Notes: generated by a model not told the origin, from the letters alone. A DNA stretch of 64,000 bases from Paucilactobacillus vaccinostercus DSM 20634 (GCF_001436295.1 NZ_AYYY01000061.1:248229-312228); one strand, 5' to 3'. Counted from the stretch's first letter, positions 7,589-17,420 are shown. Made by a program: numbers and translations.

Positions 7589-8764
7589 GTGCGTAAAGTA
7601 ACGAAACGAGCCATCTTGATCTTGGTGTTAAGCGAATTTTTGGTGTGTCTGGGGATTAGTCTGGTTATTCCAGTCATGCCCTTTATCAAAAATGAACTTC
7701 ACTTAACCGCCACGGATATGGGAATTATGACATCGTTGTTTGCCTTTACACAGTTTGTGGCGTCGCCAATTATTGGGCGGGTGTCGGACCGCCTCGGCCG
7801 GAAGCCGGTACTGGTGATTGGGCTGTTCCTATACATGTTGTCGGAATTTCTATTCGCAATCACGAATTACCTCTGGATGTTTAACATTTCGCGGATTGTG
7901 GGTGGGCTATCGGCAGCGATGGTTGTGCCAACGGCGATGGCAATGGCGGCGGATATCACGACGCCATTGCAACGGGCCAAAGTTATCGGCTGGTTGTCGG
8001 CGGCCTTCAGTGGTGGGCTTATTTTAGGCCCCGGACTGGGGGGCCTGCTAGCTAAAATCGATTACAAGGCGCCGTTTTGGGTGGCCGGAGTAATGGGGCT
8101 GCTGAGCATGATTGCGATGGCGATGTTGTTACCGGCCGAAAAAGATCTGGTACACCATCATCAGCAAGATTCGGGGCAACTACCATCCAACTGGCGCGCA
8201 GATTTACGCAAAATTTTGACGCGTTCGGCCGTATTGCTCTTCATCATGATTTTAATTTCATCCTTCGGCCTGCAAGGATTTGAAAGCATTTATAGTATTT
8301 ACGTCAACGAAGTCTTTCAGTTTAGTCTGAATGATATTGCAATTGTCCTGACATTCAACGGGATTATTTCCCTGTTCTTCCAAGTCGTGCTGTTTGACCG
8401 ACTGGTGATTTGGCTGCAAGAAACGCGGCTAATTCGGTACTGCTTCTTCCTCGGCTTTGCGGGGACGGTTTGGATCATGATGGCACACTCGAAACTCGAG
8501 GTCATGATTGCGACCCTAATTGTCTTCACCGCCTTTGATCTACTACGCCCCGCAATTACGACGTTACTCACGAAGATGAGTCCCGACAATCAGGGATTAC
8601 TGAACGGTCTGAACATGTCTTTGACCAGTGTCGGAAATGTCATTGGGCCAATTATTTCAGGGAGTCTGCTAGATTGGAACTATCACTATCCTTACATGGT
8701 GGTGGCCATCTTCTTGCTCCTCTCGTTTGCGACGACGTATAGCATTAAACAACGACGAAATTAA
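7589..8764 (+). CDS. MFS transporter, DHA1 (Bmr/NorA/TetA-like) family
   Basis: A 391-residue, 12-helix major facilitator. The motif A loop is visible between helices 2 and 3 (GRVSDRLGRKPVLV, about 60-73) and motif C-like glycine and proline residues occur near SGGLILGPGLGG (about 140-151), typical of drug-proton antiporters. The start is GTG with AAAGGGGGG about 8 nt upstream. It follows the T-box/PEP-mutase genes but has its own promoter. The exported substrate is unknown. Confidence 0.85.
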   Translation: MRKVTKRAILILVLSEFLVCLGISLVIPVMPFIKNELHLTATDMGIMTSLFAFTQFVASPIIGRVSDRLGRKPVLVIGLFLYMLSEFLFAITNYLWMFNISRIVGGLSAAMVVPTAMAMAADITTPLQRAKVIGWLSAAFSGGLILGPGLGGLLAKIDYKAPFWVAGVMGLLSMIAMAMLLPAEKDLVHHHQQDSGQLPSNWRADLRKILTRSAVLLFIMILISSFGLQGFESIYSIYVNEVFQFSLNDIAIVLTFNGIISLFFQVVLFDRLVIWLQETRLIRYCFFLGFAGTVWIMMAHSKLEVMIATLIVFTAFDLLRPAITTLLTKMSPDNQGLLNGLNMSLTSVGNVIGPIISGSLLDWNYHYPYMVVAIFLLLSFATTYSIKQRRN

Positions 8765-8792
8765 AAAACGATCCCAACAGGGATCGTTTTTT
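8763..8792. terminator. Bidirectional terminator
   Basis: AAAAAACGATCCC, 4-nt loop, GGGATCGTTTTTT lies between convergent genes and can serve both strands. Confidence 0.9.
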
Positions 8793-8813
8793 GTATACCC
8801 AATATGGGGCCGA

Positions 8814-9968
8814 CTAGCCAAAGACGTGAATGATACGTTCAATGGCAGTCGTCATCTGCGCCGTTTGGGTGGCAAAGTTCAGTCGGAACCAGTGGGCGCC
8901 AGCTTCGCCGTATCGCGCACCATCGTTCAATTCTACTTTGGCCTCGTTAACCAACTTATCGGCGATGGTCGCGTCATCTAGGCCGGTGGCGGAAAAGTCG
9001 AGCCACATGAGGTAGGTAGCTTGCGGCCACATAGCGGTAATTTTACTCTGCTTGAAGAGGTTGAACGCAGCGTGCCGATTGTGGTCGAGGTAGGTCATCA
9101 GGTCATCGTGCCATTGCTCACCGTACGTTAAGGCCGCCGTGGTGGCACGGTAACCAAACGTTGAGACGGTATCATCACCAAATTCGCCACTGATGATGGC
9201 TTGAATTTGATCACGCATGGTCGCATCTTTAATCAGCATGTAAGCATTTTTGATGCCGGGCATGTTGAACGTCTTCGTTGCGGCGGTAAGGACGAGTCCG
9301 TATTGATCGGCCTCGGGTAAGGTTAGAAATGACGTAAATTCGCGAGGATTATAGACGAGATCTTGGTGAATTTCATCCGCAATGATGCGTGAATTGTAGT
9401 GCTTGGCGAGCTCGATGAGGTGGTTCAGGTCCTCTTTAGACCAGACGTGGCCGCTCGGATTTTGCGGGTTACAGATCACCATTAATGGAATCGGTTGGGA
9501 ATGGAAGACCTTTTCGAGGGCCTCGAAATCAATATGGTACTGGCCATCTTCTTGCAAGCTGAGATCAAACGCCAAGAGGTTACGATGAGCCCCCTTAATG
9601 GCGGCGAAGAAGGGATTGTAGACGGGAGTAAATACCAGAACAGATTCTTCGGGCTGGCTCAACGCCCGGATGGCATATGAAAGTCCGGGCAGCACCCCTG
9701 TGAGGGGAATGATCTCGTCTTTTTGAAGGGCAATCTGTTGGTGGCGCTGCTGCCAATTAATGATGCTGTTAAAGTAGGCATCGTCGACGGCATCGTAGCC
9801 CAGCACGTGGGAGCGGGGGATGAGGTGGTCGAAGATGAAACTGGGCGTTTCGAAATCCATATCCGCAACGGTCATCGCGGTCACGTCATAGTGCTCGGGT
9901 TGGTTGGTAATTTGCCATTTAAAACTAGCCGATTGGGCCCGACTAGCGGATCGATCAAAATTAGTCAT
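8814..9968 (-). CDS. PatB/MalY family aminotransferase (cystathionine beta-lyase type)
   Basis: A 384-residue fold-type I PLP enzyme. Signatures are VADMDFETP (34-42), NPQNPSGHVW (167-176), IADEIHQDLVY (196-206) and TAATKTFNMPG with Lys232 forming the internal aldimine. These place it in the MalY/PatB subgroup, which cleaves C-S bonds of cystathionine or other cysteine conjugates to thiols, pyruvate and ammonia. In lactobacilli such enzymes act in sulfur amino-acid metabolism and aroma formation. It is monocistronic and convergent with the MFS gene. Confidence 0.85.
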   Translation of the reverse strand: MTNFDRSASRAQSASFKWQITNQPEHYDVTAMTVADMDFETPSFIFDHLIPRSHVLGYDAVDDAYFNSIINWQQRHQQIALQKDEIIPLTGVLPGLSYAIRALSQPEESVLVFTPVYNPFFAAIKGAHRNLLAFDLSLQEDGQYHIDFEALEKVFHSQPIPLMVICNPQNPSGHVWSKEDLNHLIELAKHYNSRIIADEIHQDLVYNPREFTSFLTLPEADQYGLVLTAATKTFNMPGIKNAYMLIKDATMRDQIQAIISGEFGDDTVSTFGYRATTAALTYGEQWHDDLMTYLDHNRHAAFNLFKQSKITAMWPQATYLMWLDFSATGLDDATIADKLVNEAKVELNDGARYGEAGAHWFRLNFATQTAQMTTAIERIIHVFG

Positions 9969-10061
9969 TTTTATCTGTCTCCTTATTTAGTAAACTGCTT
10001 TCATTGAGTATTTATCGTACTACAAAATGGGTGTAGATGCGAAAATTATTCCTCGAAAATC

Positions 10062-10103
10062 AAAAAACGGCGGTTATCCGAGGTAAGGGGATAACTGCCG
10101 TTT
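10062..10103 (-). terminator. Terminator of the LysM hydrolase gene
   Basis: Read on the minus strand, AAACGGC-A-GTTATCC pairs with GGATAAC-C-GCCGTTT and ends in TTTTTT, 15 bp after the stop. Confidence 0.85.
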
Positions 10104-10117
10104 CAAATGGGGATAAA

Positions 10118-12535
10118 TTAGAATTTAATGGTTTGGCCCACGTAAATGGTATAAGGACTTGAGATCCCATTTTTAGCAGCTAGGGTTGCCCAACTAAGTC
10201 CATGTTGAGCCGCAATCGCTGACAAGGAGTCACCGCTCTTAACCGTGTACGATGATCCCGAAGTGCTCGTCGAAGTCGACGTTTTGACACTACTTGATGA
10301 TGAGCCGCTGAGCTTAATGGTTTGACCAACGTAGATCGCGTTGGTATTGCTAATGCCATTGGCACTGGCCAGCGCACTTACCGTGGTGCCATATTTCGAT
10401 GCAATCGCTGAGAGGGTATCACCACTCTTGACGGTGTAAGCCCCACTCGTGCTGGTTGACGTGGTTGTGGTCTTACCAGTTGTCGTTGAGGACGTTGTAC
10501 TGAGCTTCAGAGTTTGACCGACCAGCAACAGATTAGCGTTACTGAGCTTGTTGATTGAAGTTAAGGTTGCAACGCTCGTCCCATACTTCGACGCAATTGA
10601 TGACAACGTGTCGCCACTCTTAACGGTGTAAGTCCCCGCATTAGAACTGGTTAACGTGTTAGTCGTTGTGGTTGAGGACGTCGTGGTGCTGCTCAACTTA
10701 ATGGTTTGACCGACGTAAATTAAGTTGGGATTGCTGAGGTTGTTGATGAAAGTCAACGTGCTCGTCGAGGTCCCGAACTTGTTGGCGATGGATGATAATG
10801 AATCACCACTCTTAACGGTGTACGTCGCCGCCGTATTGGTGTTGGTCGTCGTGCTTGTCGTCGTTGACGTTGAAGTCGACGCCTTCAGTTGAAGCACTTG
10901 GCCCACCTGAATGAGGTTAGCGTTACTGATTTTGTTGAGCGACGTTAACTGACTGACCGTCGTATTGTGGCTGCTGGCAATGCCAGAGAGAGTATCGCCG
11001 CTCTTAACGGTGTAGGTCGTTGCACTGCTGCTTGACGTATTCGTCGAAGTCGATGTATTAGTGTTGGTCGTCGTTGGAGTGGTTGTTGATTTAACCAGTA
11101 ATTGTTGGCCGACATAAATTTTATTAGGATTACTAATGTTATTCAGTGAGGCAAGCGTTGCCGCCGTTGTGCTGTAACTGGAGGCAATGCCGGAAAGGGT
11201 ATCACCACTCTTAACAGTGTAGTAAGAAGAACTGCTGGATGAGCCAGTAGTGCCGGTGAACTTGCCGCCACTAGATGACAGGCTGGCTCCCGCAATTGCA
11301 ATTTGATCTAGCTGCGTCAGGTTGTATGTTTGAATGATATTGTTCAATGAGCTGGCGTAGTGTGGATCAGTTGCGTAACCATCAGCTTGCAAGTCAGCAG
11401 TGACGGTGGCGTAGTTTGTGACGCCTAACAGGTTACGATACCGTGAGTTAGAGTATAGGAAGTTACCGTGATCAGCAACACTTTCTGAGTTGTTAGCATA
11501 GGCTCTAAATTGCGCGTAAACGGTAATGTAACGACCATTAACGTATTCTTTGGTCGGGTAATTAATGGAATTGCCGTTGTAGGTTCCCTTGATCCCGAAG
11601 AGATTGTGGGCCTGAGTTGAAAGAGATGATTTTCCCCAGCCACTTTCGAGAATGGCTTGGGCGACCGTGACGGATGGCAACACGCCATAATTATTCCAAC
11701 CTTCAATCGCACCCGCTTGGACGCTTTCAATGAATGCTTGAAGCGTGGCGTTCGAACTAAATGTTGGTTGCGCGGCACTGACACTTGCAGCAACGGCAGT
11801 AATCGTTTGTGCTTGGCCGGTTTCGGCGTAGACTTGAGCGGCTGCAGATTTAGCCGCTGCAATTACCGTGGCATCTTCGGTCGCTAAGGCATAAACGGTC
11901 GCACTTGAGGCAGCCGAACTAGTGGCACTGGCGCTAGTCGCAGCACTTGCAACATCTGATTGTGCGCTTGTGGCTGACGAATCGGCAGCGCTACTGGGTT
12001 GTGAAGCAGTGCTCGTCGCTGATGAAGCGATAGTGGCTGAACTGGCGGTTGATTGGCTAGTTTGATTTGTTGCACTAGTGGCGTCACTTGTAGCGCTAGC
12101 AGAAGTACTGGTTGAACTTGCAACCTCGCTGGCAGCACTGGCGGTTTCACTGGTTGAACTGGTCAGTGCTGCAGTGGCGGCACTTAATGCAGCATCCGAA
12201 ACGCTGGTTGCGGTATCACTTGCGGCACTTGAGTCACTCGTGGCACTCGAAGTAGCAACGGTCGTATCGCTCACGGCACTGGAATCAGCGGCACTGGCTA
12301 CGGTAGACGTGCTAGCACTTAAAACAGCAACGTTACTGTTGTCGGTGGTGTCACTGGTAGTCGACTGAGTGATGTCTGCGGCATCTGATGTTGCTGCGGG
12401 GGCATCGTCGGCATGAGCGGCAATCCCAGTGGCCCCTAATCCGATAGAAAAAGCGGCAATACTAGCAAAGACCCACTTGCGGCCTTGTTTATACATTTTG
12501 TAATGAAGTTGGTGATCTGTATGATTAGACTGCAT
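10118..12535 (-). CDS. Secreted peptidoglycan hydrolase, glucosaminidase domain plus six LysM
   Basis: An 805-residue exported cell-wall hydrolase. The N-terminus carries a KxYKxGKxW-type signal ([19 protein letters not shown]) with likely cleavage after AHA (about 42). A long Ser/Ala/Thr-rich, probably glycosylated linker (45-215) follows. Next is a glycoside hydrolase family 73-like domain (about 258-410) with catalytic Glu297 in [10 protein letters not shown]. Six LysM repeats (from 438 to the end, each starting YTVKSGDxLS) bind peptidoglycan, separated by Ser/Thr-rich linkers. The role is wall remodelling or daughter-cell separation. AAAGGAGAG precedes the ATG by 8 nt. Confidence 0.93.
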   Translation of the reverse strand: MQSNHTDHQLHYKMYKQGRKWVFASIAAFSIGLGATGIAAHADDAPAATSDAADITQSTTSDTTDNSNVAVLSASTSTVASAADSSAVSDTTVATSSATSDSSAASDTATSVSDAALSAATAALTSSTSETASAASEVASSTSTSASATSDATSATNQTSQSTASSATIASSATSTASQPSSAADSSATSAQSDVASAATSASATSSAASSATVYALATEDATVIAAAKSAAAQVYAETGQAQTITAVAASVSAAQPTFSSNATLQAFIESVQAGAIEGWNNYGVLPSVTVAQAILESGWGKSSLSTQAHNLFGIKGTYNGNSINYPTKEYVNGRYITVYAQFRAYANNSESVADHGNFLYSNSRYRNLLGVTNYATVTADLQADGYATDPHYASSLNNIIQTYNLTQLDQIAIAGASLSSSGGKFTGTTGSSSSSSYYTVKSGDTLSGIASSYSTTAATLASLNNISNPNKIYVGQQLLVKSTTTPTTTNTNTSTSTNTSSSSATTYTVKSGDTLSGIASSHNTTVSQLTSLNKISNANLIQVGQVLQLKASTSTSTTTSTTTNTNTAATYTVKSGDSLSSIANKFGTSTSTLTFINNLSNPNLIYVGQTIKLSSTTTSSTTTTNTLTSSNAGTYTVKSGDTLSSIASKYGTSVATLTSINKLSNANLLLVGQTLKLSTTSSTTTGKTTTTSTSTSGAYTVKSGDTLSAIASKYGTTVSALASANGISNTNAIYVGQTIKLSGSSSSSVKTSTSTSTSGSSYTVKSGDSLSAIAAQHGLSWATLAAKNGISSPYTIYVGQTIKF

Positions 12536-12641
12536 TCAATCTCTCTCCTTTTAATGGTAAATCAGCTTAAAATTTTAGCTTTCAATTGATAAGAAAAAAT
12601 TGCGTTTATTAAGGAATAATTAAGAATTTCAATTAAGTCCT

Positions 12642-12689
12642 ACGATAATCTAAAACGCCTACTGTGTCAACGGTTTGTACAATACAAAC
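12642..12689 (-). promoter_or_regulatory. Promoter and upstream inverted repeat of the LysM hydrolase gene
   Basis: On the minus strand TTGACA (complement of 12665-12670) with a 17-bp spacer to TATCGT forms a promoter. Immediately upstream is GTTTGTA-CAA-TACAAAC (12673-12689), a perfect 7-bp inverted repeat placed like a regulator site. The regulator is unknown. Confidence 0.4.
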
Positions 12690-12741
12690 ACTTGTTTTCA
12701 TTAAAGTGCTTAAATTCCGTCGAGAGGGTCTTTTGCCCACT

Positions 12742-12772
12742 AAAAAACGGGAATTCCTGGGAATTCTCGTTT
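12742..12772 (-). terminator. Terminator of the small regulator-like gene
   Basis: Read leftward, AAACGAGAATTCC, 3-nt loop, GAATTCCCGTTTTTT. Confidence 0.7.
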
Positions 12773-12801
12773 AATTTGTAACTTAATTGTAATAATAAGA
12801 A

Positions 12802-12990
12802 TTAAGCGTTTTTCATGAATCTTCTTAGGGCACGAACTTCTTCGTCCGTTGGAGTTGCGGTCATTGCCTTAATGTTGTGGACGCGTTCTACCGAGACCTG
12901 ACTGCCAAAAGCAACGTCGTTGTCGGCGAGGTGCTTTTTCTTTTCATATTCAATGATTTCTTCAGCTAACTTGCTCAAGTTGTTGTCCAA
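12802..12990 (-). CDS. Small conserved lactobacillar protein, helix-turn-helix-like
   Basis: About 62 residues, acidic and helical. The stretch DNDVAFGSQVSVERVHNIK resembles the core of an XRE helix-turn-helix, but the protein is too short for a complete repressor. Similar 60-residue proteins occur in lactobacilli (I recall the name LBP_cg2779 family, not verified). A GTG at 12999 overlaps the AAGGAG site. The in-frame TTG at 12990 is spaced 8 nt and is preferred. It is monocistronic with its own terminator. Function unknown. Confidence 0.7.
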   Translation of the reverse strand: MDNNLSKLAEEIIEYEKKKHLADNDVAFGSQVSVERVHNIKAMTATPTDEEVRALRRFMKNA

Positions 12991-13148
12991 TTCAACCACT
13001 CCTTATAAGATATTCTTAAAGTTTGTAAACCTCTGCCACCATTGTAACTTTTTTCGCTAAAATAATCACAGAAATTTCTGTTTTGAAGATTTTATGATGG
13101 ATTTATGGCATAATTTAGGGAGACATATTAGAGATGGGAGTTAGTGTG

Positions 13149-13775
13149 ATGTTAACAGGTTGGAATTGGATCGGAATCATACTATGGATTATTGCGATTG
13201 CGTACTTTGTTTTTGTGATTCACTTTATTCGGGTACGGCAATTAATGTTGATCGTTAAAACTAAAAAAGCATTTGCCTGGAAGAACTTTTTACAGTACGT
13301 CGGATTACTGGCAGTTTCGGTAGCAGCCTTTGCAATGATGGCTTATCTGAGCTTTTTCCGTAGTGTTGACTATACGAGTCATCAAGATGTGACGGTTAGC
13401 ACGACGTACCGGCCACTTGTTTTGACATCGGTGGATAACGATTTTTATTATGCACAGGCACAGCGGCGGACAACGGGGAGCCGTCCCGTGATTTCATATT
13501 CGTACTGGGTTAAGGGAAATAAGTACACGGTAAGCGGGCATAATTCCGCGGTGGCCGTTGGCGCTAACCCAATGAGTATGTCGGCTTCGGCTTACCCATG
13601 GAGCAAAAAGCAACTTGCCAAGGAAGATAAAGAAAACGGTAAGGCATTCGCAGCCGAAATGACCATTCACTACAAAAAGAGCTTCATTAATGGTCTAGGG
13701 GTTCGAAGTGGGCGGGTAGCCGATCAATATACCTTGATTCGGGTACCGGCAGCCAGCTTTGTGGATCAAAAATAA
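13149..13775 (+). CDS. Two-helix membrane protein of unknown function (LVIS_2131-like)
   Basis: About 208 residues. Two N-terminal transmembrane segments (approximately 4-28 and 43-68 from the chosen start) are followed by a soluble, probably extracellular, beta-rich domain of about 140 residues without recognisable catalytic motifs. It resembles proteins annotated in lactobacilli as LVIS_2131 family, from memory. An ATG at 13134 lies upstream in frame. The GGGAG at 13136-13140 is 8 nt before the ATG at 13149, which is preferred. It is monocistronic with a strong terminator. Confidence 0.75.
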   Translation: MLTGWNWIGIILWIIAIAYFVFVIHFIRVRQLMLIVKTKKAFAWKNFLQYVGLLAVSVAAFAMMAYLSFFRSVDYTSHQDVTVSTTYRPLVLTSVDNDFYYAQAQRRTTGSRPVISYSYWVKGNKYTVSGHNSAVAVGANPMSMSASAYPWSKKQLAKEDKENGKAFAAEMTIHYKKSFINGLGVRSGRVADQYTLIRVPAASFVDQK

Positions 13776-13815
13776 GAAACCAACTGCGTGACACCAGTTA
13801 AATTTAAATTAGCTT

Positions 13816-13862
13816 AAGCAAGCGAGACAAAAACGATCAATTTTGTCTTGCTTGCTTTTTTT
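13816..13862 (+). terminator. Rho-independent terminator
   Basis: A 17-bp stem (AAGCAAGCGAGACAAAA with its complement, one G-U) and a run of Ts. Confidence 0.9.
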
Positions 13863-14026
13863 GACGGCAAAATTAACAAAAGATAAATAATTTTTGGCTA
13901 GAATTGCTAATGCCGATCGGCAGCATTTTTTCTATACTGATGATCAAGTTGTGAGGGACAGGCGGCTGATCAGTACCAATGAATTGACCGGAATTAGCGG
14001 GTAAAAGCCGAATTTTAACGGGCTGA

Positions 14027-14043
14027 TGTTATATTTAATAACA
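14027..14043. promoter_or_regulatory. GlnR box 1 (upstream)
   Basis: TGTTATATTTAATAACA fits the GlnR/TnrA consensus TGTNA-N7-TNACA perfectly. It lies about 60 bp upstream of the -35 of the ammonium transporter promoter, 96 bp from box 2. The remainder of the 13863-14026 spacer holds only a 12-bp palindrome, TGCCGATCGGCA (13911-13922), followed by Ts. Confidence 0.8.
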
Positions 14044-14102
14044 TATAGAAAGGGGTTTCGCAAACTTTTAGTGGATTTTTTTGAAAAATAGGTTAAAAAG
14101 CA

Positions 14103-14139
14103 TTGACACACGATCCATATGATGTTAGATTTTATAACA
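14103..14139 (+). promoter_or_regulatory. amt promoter with overlapping GlnR box 2
   Basis: TTGACA (14103-14108) and TAGATT (14126-14131) with 17-bp spacing form the promoter. TGTTAGATTTTATAACA (14123-14139), a second perfect GlnR box, covers the -10 element, the position expected for repression under nitrogen excess. Confidence 0.8.
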
Positions 14140-14174
14140 TCAAAGCAAAGGCGTGAGAAAAGGGAGAGGGATAT

Positions 14175-15485
14175 ATGAGTTTAGCTAGTACATCGTTCAT
14201 GATTTTATCTAGTATTTTGGTATTATTTATGACCCCGGGGTTAGCGTTTTTCTATGGTGGTCTGGTATCGAAGCGCAACGTGGTTAACACGATGCTGTCT
14301 GTATTCTTTATTTGTGGGTTGGCCGTCTTGCTATGGTTTATGGTGGGCTACTCGTTATCGTTTAGTGGTGATCACTTTGGGGTGATTGGAAATCTCAAGA
14401 TGGCCTTTCATCAACACTTTGATATGAGTGCAATGACGGCTACCACGACCAAAATTCCGGATGGTCTCTTTTCAATTTTTGAAATGATGTTTGCCATTAT
14501 TACGCCAGCGCTGTTTGTGGGGGCGATCGTGGGCCGGATGAAATTTAACTTCCTTTTCATTTTCTTGATTATTTGGTCAATTTTAATTTATTATCCCATG
14601 GTGCACTTGGTTTGGAGTGCTGGTGGTATTTTTTACAAGATGGGCGCCTTGGATTTTGCGGGTGGAACGGTTGTTCATATTGATGCCGGAATTACAGCCC
14701 TAGTTTTGTCAATTTTCCTTGGTCATCGGGTGGACTACAAAGAACCGGAACACTATAACTTGCCATGGGTCATGTTAGGCACCACGATTCTCTGGATTGG
14801 CTGGTACGGCTTTAATGCTGGGAGTGCCTTTGGCGTTTCGGGTGTTGCGGTTCAGGCGACATTTACGACGACGATTGCGACAGCCAGCGCCATGATCACT
14901 TGGATGCTGATTGATATGGTACGGAAGGGCAAGCCTAGTTTAGTTGGTGTTTGTACCGGGACGCTGTGTGGGTTAGTTGCGATTACCCCAGCGTGTGGGT
15001 TTGTGACACTGACAGGTGCCTTTTGGATTGGGATTGCCGGAACCTGCGTGAGCTACTTCTTCGTGAACTTCCTGAAGCCGCGGCTCAAGGTTGACGATAC
15101 GCTTGATGCGTTTGGTTGCCACGGAGTAAGCGGCATTGTCGGAAGCTTGGCAACGGGGCTCTTCGCAACGAAGTCGGTTAACTCGGCGGTTGCTCATAAT
15201 GGTTTGTTTTACGGCGGGGGCTTTCACCAGTTCGGGGTTCAGTTAGCCGTTACCGCCTTTACGATCGTGTTTGTGGCGATCATGGTGAGTGTCATTGTTA
15301 TGATCATGAAGGTCTTCGTACCAATGCGTGTTTCCGAGAAGGAAGAACGGCTGGGCTTGGATCTTGGTGAACACGGTGAAAGTGCCGATTACGTGGTTGC
15401 TGACCAATACAATCGAAAAGATGTCGATATCTTCCGAAAAGAATTTGCTGGTCAATTAGCTAACTTGAACAAGCGACCAGATTAG
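14175..15485 (+). CDS. amt: Ammonium transporter
   Basis: A 436-residue Amt/Mep/Rh channel with 11 predicted membrane helices. Family hallmarks are FYGGLVSKRN near the N-terminus, DFAGGTVVHIDAG with the first pore histidine and DAFGCHGVSGIVG with the second. It imports ammonium/ammonia. No glnK (PII) gene follows, unlike many Gram-positive amt operons. A terminator closes the unit instead. Two GlnR boxes upstream indicate induction during nitrogen limitation. Confidence 0.95.
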   Translation: MSLASTSFMILSSILVLFMTPGLAFFYGGLVSKRNVVNTMLSVFFICGLAVLLWFMVGYSLSFSGDHFGVIGNLKMAFHQHFDMSAMTATTTKIPDGLFSIFEMMFAIITPALFVGAIVGRMKFNFLFIFLIIWSILIYYPMVHLVWSAGGIFYKMGALDFAGGTVVHIDAGITALVLSIFLGHRVDYKEPEHYNLPWVMLGTTILWIGWYGFNAGSAFGVSGVAVQATFTTTIATASAMITWMLIDMVRKGKPSLVGVCTGTLCGLVAITPACGFVTLTGAFWIGIAGTCVSYFFVNFLKPRLKVDDTLDAFGCHGVSGIVGSLATGLFATKSVNSAVAHNGLFYGGGFHQFGVQLAVTAFTIVFVAIMVSVIVMIMKVFVPMRVSEKEERLGLDLGEHGESADYVVADQYNRKDVDIFRKEFAGQLANLNKRPD

Positions 15486-15598
15486 TACAATTGAACGACG
15501 AAACCAACAACTCGGTGTGGGCAGCGGTATCTGTAGGTGGATGGATCTAATAATAGAAGAAAACGTGCCTGAGATTGTCGTTTCTTGGGCCTTATAAA

Positions 15599-15641
15599 AA
15601 ATAGTGATTAATCCTTGGTTGCGGGTTAATCACTATTTTTC
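15599..15641 (+). terminator. Terminator of amt
   Basis: AATAGTGATTAA pairs with TTAATCACTATT around a 14-nt loop, then Ts. A second hairpin with T run follows at 15689-15724. The 334-bp spacer to the next gene holds otherwise only that gene's promoter. Confidence 0.8.
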
Positions 15642-15688
15642 TGTGGATTGAGTAACGGTAAGTTGGCAGGTATTGGTAGTCGTGAAAG

Positions 15689-15724
15689 GCGAACATTCTG
15701 AATGAAGAATGCTCGCTTTTTAAG
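15689..15724 (+). terminator. Second terminator hairpin
   Basis: GCGAACATTC pairs with GAATGCTCGC (one mismatch) and is followed by TTTTT. Confidence 0.65.
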
Positions 15725-15759
15725 TAAAATTAAAATTAAATGAAAAAAATCTATCATTG

Positions 15760-15789
15760 TTGAATAAATATACAAAAGCATTGTATACT
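15760..15789 (+). promoter_or_regulatory. Promoter of fused amino-acid transporter gene
   Basis: TTGAAT (15760-15765), 18-bp spacer, TATACT (15784-15789). Confidence 0.5.
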
Positions 15790-15819
15790 AATGAGCGTTG
15801 AATTTTTGATGGAGGAATA

Positions 15820-17358
15820 ATGACGATAATGAAGAAATTTTTCAAATTTTGGCTGATCAGCGTTCTGAGTGTCATGCTCGTTTTACCACTCTTTAGTGGG
15901 GTTGCGAGCGCTGCAGACCAAACGAGTAGTAGTTCGGTGAGTTCATCATCAAGTAGCACGACTAGCCAATCGAGCAGTACCGCTACAACTAGTGGAACGG
16001 ATGACTCGCTCGCTAAGATCAAGGCGAAGGGCGAAATTGTGTTGGGGACGAGTCCCGACTACCCACCGTATGAATTCATGTCGAAGGGTAAAGTCGTCGG
16101 GATGGATATTCAGATTGCCAAAAAGATCGCCAAAGATATGGGCGTTAAGTTGGTCGTTAAGAAGATGTCCTTTGATTCACTGTTGGTCGCCCTGCAAACG
16201 GGGAAGGTCGACATGGTCATCTCAGGTGTTAACCCAACAGCCAAGCGCGCTAAGAGTGTTAATTTCTCGAAGTCATACTACAAAGCCGGTCAATACATTC
16301 TGATCAACAAGTCTGATAAGGGTGTTTATACGAGTCGTAAGTCGTTTAACGGCAAGAAGGTTGGTGCGCAAACCGGATCGCTACCTTACAACTTAGCCAA
16401 GAAGCAGGTTAAGAATTCGACGACTAAGGGGATGGATCAAGTTTCAGATCTGATCATTGCCTTGAAGTCGCATAAGGTGGACGGGGTCGTGGTGGATGAA
16501 CCAACGGCTAAAGCTTACGCTGAAAACGATAAGGATATTGTGGCTATTAACGGGAAATTTAACCTCGGCTCGTCACAAACTAATGACGTGGTGGCTTTGC
16601 CAAAGGGGGCCACAGCCTTAACTAACCAAGTTAACAAGTCAATTGCTTCGATCAAGTCACAAGGGTTGATTGAGGGGTATCTGAAGAAGGCCGGTTCCTA
16701 CATGAAGGTGAATACGGTCAATACCTCGATGTGGCACTACTGGAAGTACTTCGCTCTCGGGGTAGAATATACGATCGGGATTAGTGCGGTTTCCGTAGTG
16801 GCTGGTTTCTTAATTGGCGTTTTACTGGCCTTTATGCGGTTATCGAAGACCAAGGCCATTCGGGCCTTGGGAACGGCCTACGTCGAATTTGTACGGGGCA
16901 CGCCATTGATGGTTCAAATCCTGTTTGTTTACTTCGGTCTGGGTGTGATTGTCAACATTCCGGCTGTGGTTTCCGGAATTATTGCGGTGTCACTGAACAG
17001 TGGCGCGTACGTCTGCGAGGTTATTCGTGGTGGGATCTTGTCAGTTAACAAGGGACAAAGTGAAGCTGCACGGAGCCTGGGACTTAATGCGCATGACACG
17101 ATGTATTCAGTTATCTTGCCACAGGCGTTGAAGAACATCTGGCCGGCACTGGGAAATGAATTTGTTTCGTTGATCAAGGAGACCTCGATCGTGTCGATCA
17201 TCGGGGTATCAGATATGATTTACCAGTTGAAGATCGTGCAAGCCGATACGTATCGGGGTGTGATTCCGATCGTCATTACGATGATTCTGTACTTCATTTT
17301 GACGTTTACAATTTCACGGATTTTGAAGCATTACGAAGTTAAAATGAATGCGAAATAA
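15820..17358 (+). CDS. Amino acid ABC transporter, substrate-binding domain fused to permease
   Basis: A 512-residue fusion. Signal segment 1-32 is followed by a Ser/Thr-rich linker (33-60), a PAAT-type binding domain (about 65-290, with GTSPDYPPYEF and SGVNPTAKRAKSVNFS) and a HisM/GlnP-type permease (about 300-512). The permease carries the EAA loop EAARSLGLNAHDTMYSVILP. This is the GlnP-like architecture used for glutamine, glutamate or arginine uptake in Gram-positives. The cognate ATPase is not adjacent, so the complex must borrow one. ATG 15820 lies 4 nt after GGAGG. ATG 15829 is an alternative. Confidence 0.9.
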   Translation: MTIMKKFFKFWLISVLSVMLVLPLFSGVASAADQTSSSSVSSSSSSTTSQSSSTATTSGTDDSLAKIKAKGEIVLGTSPDYPPYEFMSKGKVVGMDIQIAKKIAKDMGVKLVVKKMSFDSLLVALQTGKVDMVISGVNPTAKRAKSVNFSKSYYKAGQYILINKSDKGVYTSRKSFNGKKVGAQTGSLPYNLAKKQVKNSTTKGMDQVSDLIIALKSHKVDGVVVDEPTAKAYAENDKDIVAINGKFNLGSSQTNDVVALPKGATALTNQVNKSIASIKSQGLIEGYLKKAGSYMKVNTVNTSMWHYWKYFALGVEYTIGISAVSVVAGFLIGVLLAFMRLSKTKAIRALGTAYVEFVRGTPLMVQILFVYFGLGVIVNIPAVVSGIIAVSLNSGAYVCEVIRGGILSVNKGQSEAARSLGLNAHDTMYSVILPQALKNIWPALGNEFVSLIKETSIVSIIGVSDMIYQLKIVQADTYRGVIPIVITMILYFILTFTISRILKHYEVKMNAK

Positions 17359-17371
17359 TGCTTTAAAAACT

Positions 17372-17420
17372 AAACAACGCTTGTCATCTGCCCAGCAATG
17401 GGGATGACAAGCGTTGTTTT
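17372..17420. terminator. Bidirectional terminator
   Basis: A 17-bp perfect stem AAACAACGCTTGTCATC and complement, with Ts on both flanks, between convergent genes. Confidence 0.9.

Noticed and set aside
11884..12368. Long alternative-frame ORFs on both strands inside the Ser/Ala-rich part of the LysM hydrolase
   Set aside because: They are products of low-complexity codon repeats and have no ribosome sites. The hydrolase frame is clear.
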